64,000 bases of DNA from Cohnella phaseoli. Lineage in GTDB: Bacteria; Bacillota; Bacilli; Paenibacillales; Paenibacillaceae. Made by a program: the position numbers and the translations under genes. Below are positions 17,891-25,595 of this stretch, piece after piece (positions within the stretch are counted from its first letter, which is position 1; every line of letters starts with the position of its first letter). The DNA is taken from contig NZ_QRDZ01000015.1 of the NCBI RefSeq assembly GCF_003386235.1, positions 62,001 to 126,000 of the forward strand. The letters are read 5' to 3'. The notes under the pieces are model-generated. The model was not told where the DNA came from. It saw only the letters and a list, made by a program, of their open reading frames with translations, and did no database searches.

Positions 17891-17905
17891 CTAGGGGGAG
17901 AGCCA

Positions 17906-18616
17906 TTGCTAAGAGTTTTGTTCGGAGAATGGCCGCGCGAATGGTCGGGGAAGTCGCTAGAGACGGTCCGATCCATTGAAGCGTTCGCCCGGCGCTGCTC
18001 CGAGCTTGCGCGCGGTCGGCCGGAGGAAGCAAAGAAATACCGCACCTTCGCGATTTGGGCGGAAGGTTTGCTGCGCTCGATGGACGAGCTTGAGCAAAGC
18101 TGCTACGCAGCCAAAAAATACGCGCAGCAAATTAGCCATAGGCGGCTCGACGAGTTCACGGCCGAAGAGAAAATGAACTACGAGCGCCACGTTTATTTCG
18201 ACAAAAACGCTTATATCCGTTACTTTTCCTTGCTGGACAAGTTGGGCACGCTGTTGAATCAACTGCTGGCGCTGCGAACCGAGCGGATTAAAGCCCGTTA
18301 TTCGTATTTTACGATGCTGCGCAATATGAGACAAAACGGACTTCATTGGGAGCTGGTGAAGCCGTTGAATGAAATCAAGGAACGGCACCAAGGCGCGATG
18401 AGCCGTCTGCGCAGCCGCAGAAACATCGAGATCCATCAGATGAACGAGGAGCTGCGCGACGATCTCGCCCAGAGCCTTGCGAACAACGGAGCAGGCAGAA
18501 CGCTCGAAAATTTGGGAGCCAACATGGAGGATCTGGATCAAGGCTGGGCCATGGTTCAAGGCTCGCTGCATGTCGCTTTTCGCTATGCGTGCGCGTATTT
18601 GCGCCGCATGGATTAA
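17906..18616 (+). CDS. HEPN-like protein (possibly Cthe_2314 family)
   Basis: 236 residues, predicted all-helical, charged. Near residues 170-185 lies SRRNIEIHQ, which fits the R-x4-H motif of HEPN nucleases and HEPN-fold proteins; the overall make-up resembles the Cthe_2314-type HEPN proteins found in Bacillales, as far as I recall. Function unknown; RNase activity cannot be assumed. TTG 17906 is chosen because GGGGGAG lies just before it; the longer frame (from 17678) would translate a transposable element. Followed 27 bp later by an SDR gene on the same strand. A miniature element sits directly against its SD. Confidence 0.6.
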   Translation: MLRVLFGEWPREWSGKSLETVRSIEAFARRCSELARGRPEEAKKYRTFAIWAEGLLRSMDELEQSCYAAKKYAQQISHRRLDEFTAEEKMNYERHVYFDKNAYIRYFSLLDKLGTLLNQLLALRTERIKARYSYFTMLRNMRQNGLHWELVKPLNEIKERHQGAMSRLRSRRNIEIHQMNEELRDDLAQSLANNGAGRTLENLGANMEDLDQGWAMVQGSLHVAFRYACAYLRRMD

Positions 18617-18643
18617 GCCTACAACGGGACGGAGGGGAACCGC

Positions 18644-19420
18644 GTGAAGCTGCTGGGCAAAACCGCGCTGATCACGGGCAGCGCCAAAGGTTTGGGACGA
18701 CGCACCGCTCTGGAGCTGGCAGCCCATGGATGCGATGTAGCGATCAATTACGTGAACAGCCGGGACGAAGCCGAACGGTTAGTTGAAGAAATCGGGGCTT
18801 TGGGACGCAAGGCGTACGCGATTCAAGCGAACATCGCGATCGCCAACGATTCGGAGCGCCTTGTGTCGGAGACGGAGAGAAGGCTCGGCGAGGTCGATAT
18901 TCTCGTTAACAACGCCGGTCCGTTTATTCGGGAGCGACGTCTGTTCGCGGACTATTCAAAGGACGACATTCACGACCTGATGAACGGTAATCTCGTCGGC
19001 ACAATGCTAATGGATCATCGGGTTCTGCCAGGGATGCGGGCCAGGCAGTGGGGGCGAATTATTCATTTCGGCTTCGGCCATGCTTCGGAGGCGAGATCCT
19101 GGCCGCATCGAGCCGTCTATGCGGCGGCCAAGGTCGGGCTCGTGTCGTTTACGAAGACGCTTGCAGTGGAAGAAGCCGCTAGCGGAATTACGGTGAACAT
19201 GATCTGTCCCGGAGATATCCGCGGCGAGAATAAGGAGAAAAGCATTGCCGACGTAGCCGGGTTGATGGACGAGGAATCGCCCCGAGGCAGGCCGGGAAGC
19301 GGCGAGGATGTCGCGCGGATGATCGCATTCCTGTGCATGCCGGAATCGGATTTCATCACGGGCAATACGATTGACGTGTCCGGCGGACTGGACCCGATTC
19401 GCACGATGCTGAAGCGATGA
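18644..19420 (+). CDS. SDR-family oxidoreductase
   Basis: 258 residues with a Rossmann nucleotide site TGSAKGLG near residue 12, VNNAG near 88 and the active-site YAAAK near 165. The usual catalytic Ser about thirteen residues before the Tyr is not at its expected place (the segment reads IIHFGFGHASEA), so activity may be altered. The C-terminal NTIDVSGG loop is typical. Resembles 3-oxoacyl-ACP reductase-type SDRs; substrate unknown. Start GTG 18644 with GGAGGGG upstream. Terminator follows. Confidence 0.82.
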   Translation: MKLLGKTALITGSAKGLGRRTALELAAHGCDVAINYVNSRDEAERLVEEIGALGRKAYAIQANIAIANDSERLVSETERRLGEVDILVNNAGPFIRERRLFADYSKDDIHDLMNGNLVGTMLMDHRVLPGMRARQWGRIIHFGFGHASEARSWPHRAVYAAAKVGLVSFTKTLAVEEAASGITVNMICPGDIRGENKEKSIADVAGLMDEESPRGRPGSGEDVARMIAFLCMPESDFITGNTIDVSGGLDPIRTMLKR

Positions 19421-19421
19421 C

Positions 19422-19451
19422 AAAAGGTCCTGCCGATGGCAGGACCTTTCT
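19422..19451 (+). terminator. terminator between convergent SDR and nfu genes
   Basis: AAAGGTCCTGCC-GAT-GGCAGGACCTTT; symmetric, so usable by both converging genes. Confidence 0.88.
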
Positions 19452-19478
19452 AAACCTTCTGGCTTCGATGAAGGAAAA

Positions 19479-19721
19479 TCAGAACACTTGAACGACTTCC
19501 TGAATGCCTTCGACTTCTTCCAGCAATGCGCGCTCGATTCCGGCTTTGAGCGTGATCGTGGAGCTTGGGCAGCTGCCGCAAGCGCCCATCAGACGCAGCT
19601 TAACGATGCCGTCTTCGATGTCGACGAGTTCGACGTCTCCTCCGTCGCGTTGCAAGAACGGACGCAGCTTGTCAAGAACGTCGCTCACTTCGTCATAAAT
19701 GCTTGGAGCATTCGTACTCAT
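19479..19721 (-). CDS. NifU-like iron-sulfur scaffold (Nfu/YutI)
   Basis: 80 residues, a stand-alone Nfu domain. The [Fe-S] cysteines are in GACGSCPSS near residue 50. It carries or delivers Fe-S clusters. The second of two in-frame ATGs (19721) is chosen because AGGAG lies nine bases before it but only three before 19727. Adjacent divergent yuzB and nearby yutJ match the B. subtilis yuzB-yutJ-yutI neighbourhood. Confidence 0.88.
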   Translation of the reverse strand: MSTNAPSIYDEVSDVLDKLRPFLQRDGGDVELVDIEDGIVKLRLMGACGSCPSSTITLKAGIERALLEEVEGIQEVVQVF

Positions 19722-19745
19722 GATCATCCACTCCTTTCATAGTCT

Positions 19746-19773
19746 ATTATAGTACAAAAAGGGTTAATTTCAA
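19746..19773 (-). promoter_or_regulatory. sigma-A-type promoter of nfu
   Basis: On the minus strand TTGAAA (19773-19768), 16 bp, TATAAT (19751-19746), about 25 bp before the start codon. Confidence 0.72.
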
Positions 19774-19820
19774 ACCGGCCATGTTTCGCATTTTTTGTCG
19801 AAGAGAGGAAGCGAATACAG

Positions 19821-20087
19821 ATGAATATCGTGGAGTTTTGCGTCAGCAACGCTCATCACGGAACGGACGAGGTACTGAAAAAGCTGGAACAGCTCCCCGA
19901 TGTCGAAGTGATCGAATACGGATGTCTCGGCAATTGCGGCGAATGCTACCTGTCCCCGTACGCCTTGGTGAACGGAGAGAGCGTCGTAGCCGAGTCGGCC
20001 GAGCAGTTGTACGACCTGGTGCTTGAGGCGCTTCGCCAGCAGGAGGAAGAGCGAAGCGCTCTAGACAAGCTGCTGGGCGATCTCTGA
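19821..20087 (+). CDS. DUF1450 protein (YuzB)
   Basis: 88 residues. A thioredoxin-like small protein with the cluster CLGNCGECY near residues 33-41, giving three close cysteines plus Cys7 that could bind a metal or Fe-S cluster; this is inferred. SD AGAGGAAG precedes ATG 19821. Divergent from nfu and convergent with yutJ, as in B. subtilis. Function unknown. Confidence 0.82.
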   Translation: MNIVEFCVSNAHHGTDEVLKKLEQLPDVEVIEYGCLGNCGECYLSPYALVNGESVVAESAEQLYDLVLEALRQQEEERSALDKLLGDL

Positions 20088-20105
20088 TCGGACTTGTCCC
20101 GCAGA

Positions 20106-21164
20106 TTAACCGAAATGGCGCTTGCTCTTCCACAGCACTCCGCTCTTGAGCATCCGCGGAATGCGACCGAGCAGCGGCGTCGCGCCCATTAAGCCGAAGC
20201 CGGCCTTCTTGCCGAGCGAGCCAAGCACGCCTTTGAGCTTGATTCCGCCCAGTCTCGGCTCTTTGCCGTGCCAACGGGCCCGGATGACCTCGGCGACCTG
20301 TTTGCCCTGCGCTCCCGCCAGTTGGGCGCTTGGAGAGAAGGGCTGGCTGGAACAATCGCCGATCACGAAAACATGGGCATAGTCGGGCAGCTCATGGTAC
20401 TCGTTTACGACTAGACGCCCCTGAGGATCTTTCGGCAGCGAGATCCGCTGGACGAGGTCGACCGGCTGAATGCCGGCGGTCCACACGGTAACATCCGTCA
20501 AAATCGGCTCGGAACCGTTATGGATGACGCCTTGTTCCAGCGAGGTGATGCCGATATGTGAACGCATCTCCACATGGTGCTGGTCGAACCAGGAAGCGAC
20601 GTATTCCTGCAGCTTGCCGGGGAAAGCGGACAGGACGCTATTGCCCCGATCAAGGATGCGAATATTGATATCCGAGCGGCTTTCGCGCAGCTCGGCAGCA
20701 ATCTCGACGCCGCTCAAGCCTCCGCCCACGATTGTCAGCTGGCCGTACGGGCGGATGTCGTTAATCTGCTGGAAGGTGCGGCGTGCTGCCGACAAAGACT
20801 GGACGCTGCACGTATAATCGACAGCACCCGGGATACCGTGATAATTATCCGTGCAGCCGAGCGCGATGACGAGAGAGTCGTAAGCGATCGGCTCCTGATT
20901 GGACACGTGCACGATTTGGCGATCCAGATCGACGTCGGTAATATTTCCGTAAATCATTTGCAGTTGCGGATGAACGGGATAGTTGACGCGCAGCTCCAGA
21001 TCGGACACCGTTCCGGCCGCAAGAGCGTAATACTCCGTTTTCAACCCCTGATAGGGCATCCGTTCGACAAGAACAAGCTGCCGATCGGCGGGAATATGCT
21101 CCAACAGCTCCTGCACGACCATCATTCCTCCGTACCCGCCGCCTAAAATAACGACCTTGCTCAT
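20106..21164 (-). CDS. NAD(P)/FAD-dependent oxidoreductase, NADH dehydrogenase-like (YutJ)
   Basis: 352 residues with two nucleotide-binding folds: FAD site ILGGGYGGM at the N-terminus and NAD(P) site IVGGGLSGVE near residue 147; FAD-contact VFVIGDCSS near 290. Type II NADH dehydrogenase-like, but shorter than Ndh and lacking the long C-terminal amphipathic region. ATG 21164 has AAAGGAG upstream. The neighbourhood identifies it as the YutJ type; electron acceptor unknown. Confidence 0.82.
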   Translation of the reverse strand: MSKVVILGGGYGGMMVVQELLEHIPADRQLVLVERMPYQGLKTEYYALAAGTVSDLELRVNYPVHPQLQMIYGNITDVDLDRQIVHVSNQEPIAYDSLVIALGCTDNYHGIPGAVDYTCSVQSLSAARRTFQQINDIRPYGQLTIVGGGLSGVEIAAELRESRSDINIRILDRGNSVLSAFPGKLQEYVASWFDQHHVEMRSHIGITSLEQGVIHNGSEPILTDVTVWTAGIQPVDLVQRISLPKDPQGRLVVNEYHELPDYAHVFVIGDCSSQPFSPSAQLAGAQGKQVAEVIRARWHGKEPRLGGIKLKGVLGSLGKKAGFGLMGATPLLGRIPRMLKSGVLWKSKRHFG

Positions 21165-21241
21165 AAACGCTCTCCTTTGATGTCGGTTCGCTTTAGTATG
21201 ACACAGAAGAGCCCCCGTCTTACTCGACGGGGAACTCCCAA

Positions 21242-22345
21242 TTACTCGTATACTTTGACTTCGTTGTAGAACGTATCGCGTTCCACCGGAATTCGGCCTG
21301 CGCCTTTAATGAGCCATACCAGGTCTTCGCGCGTAATGCCGTCCGGAGTTAATGCGCCAGCCGCATGGCTGATCTTCTCCCGGACGATCGTGCCGTGCGC
21401 ATCGGAGGCACCCATCGTGAGCGCGACTTGCGTAAGCTGAGTGCCGATGTTGATGAAGTAGGCTTTAATATGTTGGATGTTATCCAGCATCAGACGGCTG
21501 ATCGCGATCGCTTTAAGATCGTCGTAAGCGGAATTCCTGCGCCGGATGCTCGCTTTCGGGCTGATCGGCTGCATCGACAGCGGGATGAACACCTGGAAGC
21601 CGTTCGTCTCGTCCTGCAGGTCGCGAACGTGGATCATATGCTGCACCCGCTCCTCTAACGACTCTACGGAGCCGTACAGCATCGTCGTATGCGTGCGCAA
21701 GCCGAGATTGTGCGCCGTGCGATGTACGTCCAAATACTGCTCGATATTCGCCTTGGTTACGCGCATCTTTTTCCGATACTGATCGGACAAAATTTCCGCG
21801 CCGCCTCCCGTCAACGTCTCCAGGCCGGCTTCGATAAGCCGCTCCAGCACTTGACGGTATGTCAGTCCGGAAATGCGGGAGAAGAAATCGATTTCAGCTG
21901 CCGTATAGGCCTTCATTGTTACGTCGGGATATTTTTCCTTCAGCGCGCGAATCGATTCTACATAATAGTCGAACGGTACATGAGGATTGTGGCCGCCGAC
22001 GATATGGAATTCCCGGACGCCGGGATGGATGTGCTGCTCGACGTAATCGATCATTTCCTGAGGCGATAGCGTATAGGAGCCCTCTTGTCCCTCGTCTTTG
22101 CGGAAATTGCAAAAAGCGCAGCGCGCTTCGCATACGTTCGTGAAGTAAAGACTCATGTTTTCGATGAAGTAGACCTTCTTGCCGTTCTTCCTTAGATTCA
22201 CCTCGTTGGCCAATTGCCCAATCGTCAACAGGTCGTCGGAGCGATAGAGGAAAAGTCCGTCCTCAAGAGACAGACGTTGACCGTTCCGGACTTTATCGGC
22301 GATTTCCGCCATTTGGCGGTCAGGGTGTGTCGTAACGAGAGTCAT
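21242..22345 (-). CDS. mqnE: aminodeoxyfutalosine synthase, radical SAM
   Basis: 367 residues, radical-SAM TIM barrel. The Fe-S/SAM cysteines are in NVCEARCAFCNF near residue 65. MqnE joins SAM-derived adenosyl radical with the enolpyruvyl-benzoate product of MqnA in the futalosine route to menaquinone. Matches in length and in GGHNPHVPFDYY and MGASDAHGTI segments. ATG 22345 lies eight bases after GGAGG; the open frame extends upstream without an SD. Presence implies the futalosine rather than the MenFDHCEB route. Confidence 0.88.
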   Translation of the reverse strand: MTLVTTHPDRQMAEIADKVRNGQRLSLEDGLFLYRSDDLLTIGQLANEVNLRKNGKKVYFIENMSLYFTNVCEARCAFCNFRKDEGQEGSYTLSPQEMIDYVEQHIHPGVREFHIVGGHNPHVPFDYYVESIRALKEKYPDVTMKAYTAAEIDFFSRISGLTYRQVLERLIEAGLETLTGGGAEILSDQYRKKMRVTKANIEQYLDVHRTAHNLGLRTHTTMLYGSVESLEERVQHMIHVRDLQDETNGFQVFIPLSMQPISPKASIRRRNSAYDDLKAIAISRLMLDNIQHIKAYFINIGTQLTQVALTMGASDAHGTIVREKISHAAGALTPDGITREDLVWLIKGAGRIPVERDTFYNEVKVYE

Positions 22346-22536
22346 GGCATGCGCCTCCAGCCGTAATGAAATAAAAGTAGTGCGACAGGGATGTCGACTG
22401 TTTGTGAAAAAAATAACTTTCCAGAAAAACATATAAACCCAAATGTGAACAACCTGTAAATATTATAAACCTGAACCCCCCTTACGGCAACTGGAAATAG
22501 AAAAGGGTATAAACTAACGCAAAAAGGGGAATCAAC

Positions 22537-23049
22537 TTGAATAATAAGAAAATTATGGTTATTGTAAAAATAAAATATCGAATAAGGCGGTGTGTTAATC
22601 TGAAACCGGATATTTTACCCCTTCACGAACTGGAAAAGCTAGAGGAAGCCGAGAAAATCGAAACGCTGAGGCAGTACAGGGCGGCGTATACGATCAAGGA
22701 TCTTAGCCAGGCCTGGAATTTGAACAACCCGATTCAATACTACATGTGGCTTAAAAAGCAGCACATTTACGAGCAGATTGTGCGCAAAGCGGATAAATTC
22801 GAGCCGTCCAAGGAATGGAAGAGGATGCAAGCGTCCGGAAGGCTGGACAGCGGCAGGAAGGACGTTCGCAGTCTTTCCGCCGATCAATTCCGCTATACGC
22901 TGGACACGGAATCGGTTGGACAGGATTTGGCGCACGTTTTTAATCGATTGGCCGATTTTCTGCTCAACGAGAAAGGGCAATTCCGCTGTCGCATCGAATT
23001 GAAGGGGATCGCACACCAGCCTACGGGCGATGCATCTCTTGAGGCTTAG
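22537..23049 (+). CDS. hypothetical protein, possible DNA-binding helices
   Basis: 170 residues, charged, no membrane segment. The segment TIKDLSQAWNLNNPIQYYMWLKKQ looks like a helix-turn-helix unit, but no family is recognised. Start TTG 22537 has AAAGGGG seven bases upstream; ATG 22555 is an alternative. The flanking gap 22346-22536 between divergent mqnE and this gene is AT-rich with no clear promoter consensus. Confidence 0.6.
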   Translation: MNNKKIMVIVKIKYRIRRCVNLKPDILPLHELEKLEEAEKIETLRQYRAAYTIKDLSQAWNLNNPIQYYMWLKKQHIYEQIVRKADKFEPSKEWKRMQASGRLDSGRKDVRSLSADQFRYTLDTESVGQDLAHVFNRLADFLLNEKGQFRCRIELKGIAHQPTGDASLEA

Positions 23050-23106
23050 AGCTCTCTGGAGTATACTGAGGAAGAGAACAGTATCGTCTAGGGAGGGAAA
23101 CCGACA

Positions 23107-23466
23107 ATGATGAACATCAGCGAATTGGCTACAGAGAAAATACAGGAAATGCTTGCCGCGGAAGAAATTCCGAATTTGTTTCTGCGCATTGGAGTACAGG
23201 AAGGCGGATGCAGCGGCTTCTCATACGGCATGGGCTTCGACGATGAAATCAAAGAGGGCGACAGCGAAATGGAAGTTCGCGGCGTCAAAGTGGTCGTCGA
23301 TAGCGACAGCATGAAATACTTGCGCGGCTTGGAAATTGACTGGAAGGAATCCGCCATGGGCGGCGGTTTCACCATTCACAATCCGAACGCAACCGTCACT
23401 TGCGGCTGCGGCTCCTCGTTCCGCACAGCGAAGGAAGCGGGCAACCCTGCGGCTGAGCCTTGCTAA
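23107..23466 (+). CDS. IscA/HesB-family iron-sulfur assembly protein
   Basis: 119 residues. A-type carrier with the three conserved cysteines: GGCSGFSY near residue 38 and TCGCGSSF near 100. C-terminal extension ends in another Cys. It accepts and hands over Fe-S clusters; equivalent to YutM in B. subtilis by similarity of context with Nfu nearby. SD GGAGGG precedes ATG 23107 (an ATG follows at 23110). Confidence 0.88.
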   Translation: MMNISELATEKIQEMLAAEEIPNLFLRIGVQEGGCSGFSYGMGFDDEIKEGDSEMEVRGVKVVVDSDSMKYLRGLEIDWKESAMGGGFTIHNPNATVTCGCGSSFRTAKEAGNPAAEPC

Positions 23467-23490
23467 TCGGGTAATTCCAGGCGTTAGATT

Positions 23491-23544
23491 ACGGCCTCCA
23501 CGACGATGTTAGTCTATGACTAATTCGCCTTGGAGGCCGTTTTT
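23491..23544 (+). terminator. terminator after iscA-like gene
   Basis: ACGGCCTCCA (23491-23500) pairs with TGGAGGCCGT (23531-23540) and is followed by TTTT. The 200 bp that follow are AT-rich and hold only the upstream region of the Spo0E-like gene. Confidence 0.82.
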
Positions 23545-23745
23545 GCGCTGGATTACTGTGAGCATAAACGGACTTCCATTTCAACTACATTTCACGAGAT
23601 TAAAAAGGGCTTGTTTGTTTTGGTTGAAAAAGCTAATATTTGCTTAATATTCCCTAAGGAACTTTCCAAAAACTTTCGGTTTATGATAAGTTATAACAGG
23701 GCAAAGTTGGAGTTGAGAAACCCCAATGAGAAAGGCGGAACCAAA

Positions 23746-23994
23746 ATGGAATTTCGGGAGAAGAGGTTAACGGCGCTGAAGCGCAATATCGAAAATCTGC
23801 GGAATGAAATGGTGCTTGCTTACGTAAAAAATGGGGATATGCGTCATGCGCAAGTATTGGAAATTTCCCAACTGCTGGACGAGGAACTGAACCGTTACGC
23901 GAAATGTCAGCAGCGTGCCAGAGCGGCGGCCAAAGCCGGACATAGATTCGTCTACCATTCTAGACGCAGCGAGAGCGTTACAGCCCGCAGATAA
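23746..23994 (+). CDS. Spo0E-like aspartyl-phosphate phosphatase family protein
   Basis: 82 residues, helical hairpin. The family signature S-x-x-L-D is visible in ISQLLDEELNRY near residue 43. Spo0E-type proteins dephosphorylate Spo0A~P and delay sporulation. ATG 23746 with AAAGGCGG upstream is chosen; a longer open frame from 23530 overlaps the previous terminator. The basic, Arg-rich C-terminal 25 residues are an extension beyond the core. Confidence 0.75.
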   Translation: MEFREKRLTALKRNIENLRNEMVLAYVKNGDMRHAQVLEISQLLDEELNRYAKCQQRARAAAKAGHRFVYHSRRSESVTARR

Positions 23995-24033
23995 GCGCTA
24001 TACTCCAACTTCGTTATTATTTAGATTAGATGC

Positions 24034-24062
24034 CTGCCGATAATTGACATCGGCTTTTTTGG
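24034..24062 (+). terminator. terminator after Spo0E-like gene
   Basis: GCCGAT-N7-ATCGGC followed by TTTTTT. Confidence 0.85.
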
Positions 24063-24164
24063 CGTTCCTTCGCAAATTGGGGCGAATTTCCGGCGTCATC
24101 CATCCAAGAACCTGTCCTTCGCGATGAGTATGTATAATCATACCCTCAGGGAAGGAGCCGTTAT

Positions 24165-24836
24165 ATGGAAGTCACGATTAGCAGGCAGTTAGCCAACAAG
24201 TGGGTGAAGACGAACGCTTTGCGCTCCAATTCCTATATCGCCAGGCATATTCCGCCTTCGAGGCTGCTGAATGCGGCGAACTTGCGCAGGATGATCGCTG
24301 TTCACGGCATGGTTGTCATCAAACCGGTTCGCGGCGGCGGAGGAATCGGCGTCATGAAAATCGAGAAGCTCGGCTCGTCCTACAGACTTACGAATAAATC
24401 CAATAAAAGAACGTTTTCCTCATTCGAGAGATTGATGAAGGCTGTGAACTCCGCGCGTCTGAAGCGGACTTATTTGATTCAAAAAGGGATCCGGCTGGCG
24501 ACAATCGGAGGCCGGCCGATCGATTACCGCGTGAAATATGTCAAAGAAAACGGAATATGGACGTATCGGTCGATGGTCGGGAGATTGGCGAGACGGGGCC
24601 TGTTCGTAACAAATCTGTGCCGGGGAGGCACTCAGATGACGGCAGCGCAAGGGATTCGCCGCTCGCTGTCGGCGAAGCTTGTCGGAAAGAAGAAGCGCGA
24701 AATGCGAAATTTGACGAAGGCGTCAACGGCGCTGCTTGAGAGTCGTTACCCGGGAATCGGACAGCTGGGTTACGATTACGCGATCGACCGAAAAGGACAT
24801 ATTTGGATGCTTGAAGTCAATACTCGACCGCAGTAA
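24165..24836 (+). CDS. YheC/YheD-type ATP-grasp protein (spore-coat associated family)
   Basis: 223 residues covering just the ATP-grasp part: VIKPVRGGGGIGVMKI near residue 50 (nucleotide loop), DYRVKYV near 120 and a C-terminal YDYAIDRKGHIWMLEVNTRPQ-type metal site. YheC and YheD of B. subtilis are 360-450 residues, so this is a minimal version. Function of the family is unclear; members are linked to endospore coats. ATG 24165 with AAGGAG upstream. Standing next to Spo0E-like and sda genes is consistent with sporulation. Confidence 0.78.
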   Translation: MEVTISRQLANKWVKTNALRSNSYIARHIPPSRLLNAANLRRMIAVHGMVVIKPVRGGGGIGVMKIEKLGSSYRLTNKSNKRTFSSFERLMKAVNSARLKRTYLIQKGIRLATIGGRPIDYRVKYVKENGIWTYRSMVGRLARRGLFVTNLCRGGTQMTAAQGIRRSLSAKLVGKKKREMRNLTKASTALLESRYPGIGQLGYDYAIDRKGHIWMLEVNTRPQ

Positions 24837-24927
24837 ACGAAAATTATCGACAAAATTTTCTATAGAAGACGGTAATTAAATATTTTGCGGTTATGAAAGT
24901 TTTTTATTGGAAAATCGCCCAAAAACC

Positions 24928-25027
24928 TGTGTATAACTTCATCCACAATATACACACCGATATATCAAGGTTTTGAGGCAGATTTCAACAAAATACACAC
25001 AACTTACTCACATTGCCTTGTGGATAA
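24928..25027. promoter_or_regulatory. DnaA-box cluster upstream of sda
   Basis: Exact DnaA boxes (TTATNCACA) lie on the minus strand at 24928-24936 (TTATACACA) and 25019-25027 (TTATCCACA). One-mismatch boxes: TCATCCACA at 24939-24947, ATATACACA at 24948-24956, and TTACTCACA just before 25013. The last perfect box ends 9 bp before the sda -35. In B. subtilis DnaA directly activates sda, so the arrangement fits the known control. Confidence 0.8.
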
Positions 25028-25035
25028 TTGTCGGC

Positions 25036-25065
25036 TTGTCCCCCCTGCTCCAGGCATGCTATGAT
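25036..25065 (+). promoter_or_regulatory. promoter of sda
   Basis: -35 TTGTCC at 25036-25041, 18-bp spacer, -10 TATGAT at 25060-25065; start codon 33 bp later, preceded by AAGGAGAGG. Confidence 0.68.
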
Positions 25066-25097
25066 GCCTTCACAAACCTAAGGAGAGGGTGTGGGTC

Positions 25098-25241
25098 ATG
25101 TTGCCGTTGTTAACCGATGAACTGTTGTTGGATGCTTATCGGAGCGCGCTGCGCATGCAACTGGACAGGGAATTCGTACGATTGCTACGAACGGAAATCC
25201 GGCGTAGGAAGCTGACGGTTCCCGAAGAAAGGGTTGTCTAG
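25098..25241 (+). CDS. sda: sporulation inhibitor Sda
   Basis: A 47-residue helical-hairpin protein. Translation starts MLPLLTDELLLDAYRSAL and continues LDREFVRLLRTEIRRRKL, matching B. subtilis Sda (SDELLIESY..A..MNL.RDFIELI..EIKRRSL) along its length. Sda blocks histidine kinase KinA and so stops sporulation while replication is incomplete. SD AAGGAGAGG precedes ATG 25098. It lies directly behind DnaA boxes, as in B. subtilis. Its stop codon overlaps the stop of the convergent zinc-ribbon gene by 4 bp. Confidence 0.9.
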   Translation: MLPLLTDELLLDAYRSALRMQLDREFVRLLRTEIRRRKLTVPEERVV

Positions 25242-25477
25242 ATATGCCATGCGGCAATTTCCACCGGAAATGCATATTGGCAGCCGACACAGCGAACGAT
25301 GTGCCGGCAAGTCGTCCTTTCGGCAGTGGAAGGCTCCTCGAAGGAGACGAGCTCGGGCTCGTAGGGAGAATAGGGTCCGCTCCAATCGCTCGAACGACCT
25401 TCGTCTTCGGCGGCGGAACCGCAATTCGGACAAAAAATCTCTAGGGGGCTTAAAGCGTTGCAGATCGGACATATCAA
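25238..25477 (-). CDS. small zinc-ribbon-like protein
   Basis: 79 residues with cysteine pairs CPIC, CPNC and CVGC plus a Cys-Arg-His segment, suggesting one or two zinc sites. Function unknown. ATG 25486 directly abuts AAGGAGG with no spacer, whereas TTG 25477 is nine bases after it, so TTG is probably the true start. It converges on sda and the two stop codons share CTAG. Confidence 0.6.
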   Translation of the reverse strand: MICPICNALSPLEIFCPNCGSAAEDEGRSSDWSGPYSPYEPELVSFEEPSTAERTTCRHIVRCVGCQYAFPVEIAAWHI

Positions 25478-25595
25478 ACAGGGCATCCTCCTTAGGCCGG
25501 CAACAACCGGTTTTCCTAAGCTAGGATGCCCTTATTATAATTGTTTAAAAAGCGATGCCTAAGCGAACTTTATGATCCTTCAATGAAAGGTTTGC

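Noticed and set aside
17678..17905. N-terminal extension of the HEPN-like ORF
   Set aside because: The frame passes through the miniature element by chance; the SD and TTG at 17906 give a better start.
22395..22452. Rex site before mqnE
   Set aside because: TTGTGAAAAAAATAA is only a half-site; the other half (TTCACAA) is not at the right distance.
22500..22512. Sigma-B promoter (GGGTAT) before the 22537 gene
   Set aside because: No GTTT-type -35 at 12-15 bp upstream.
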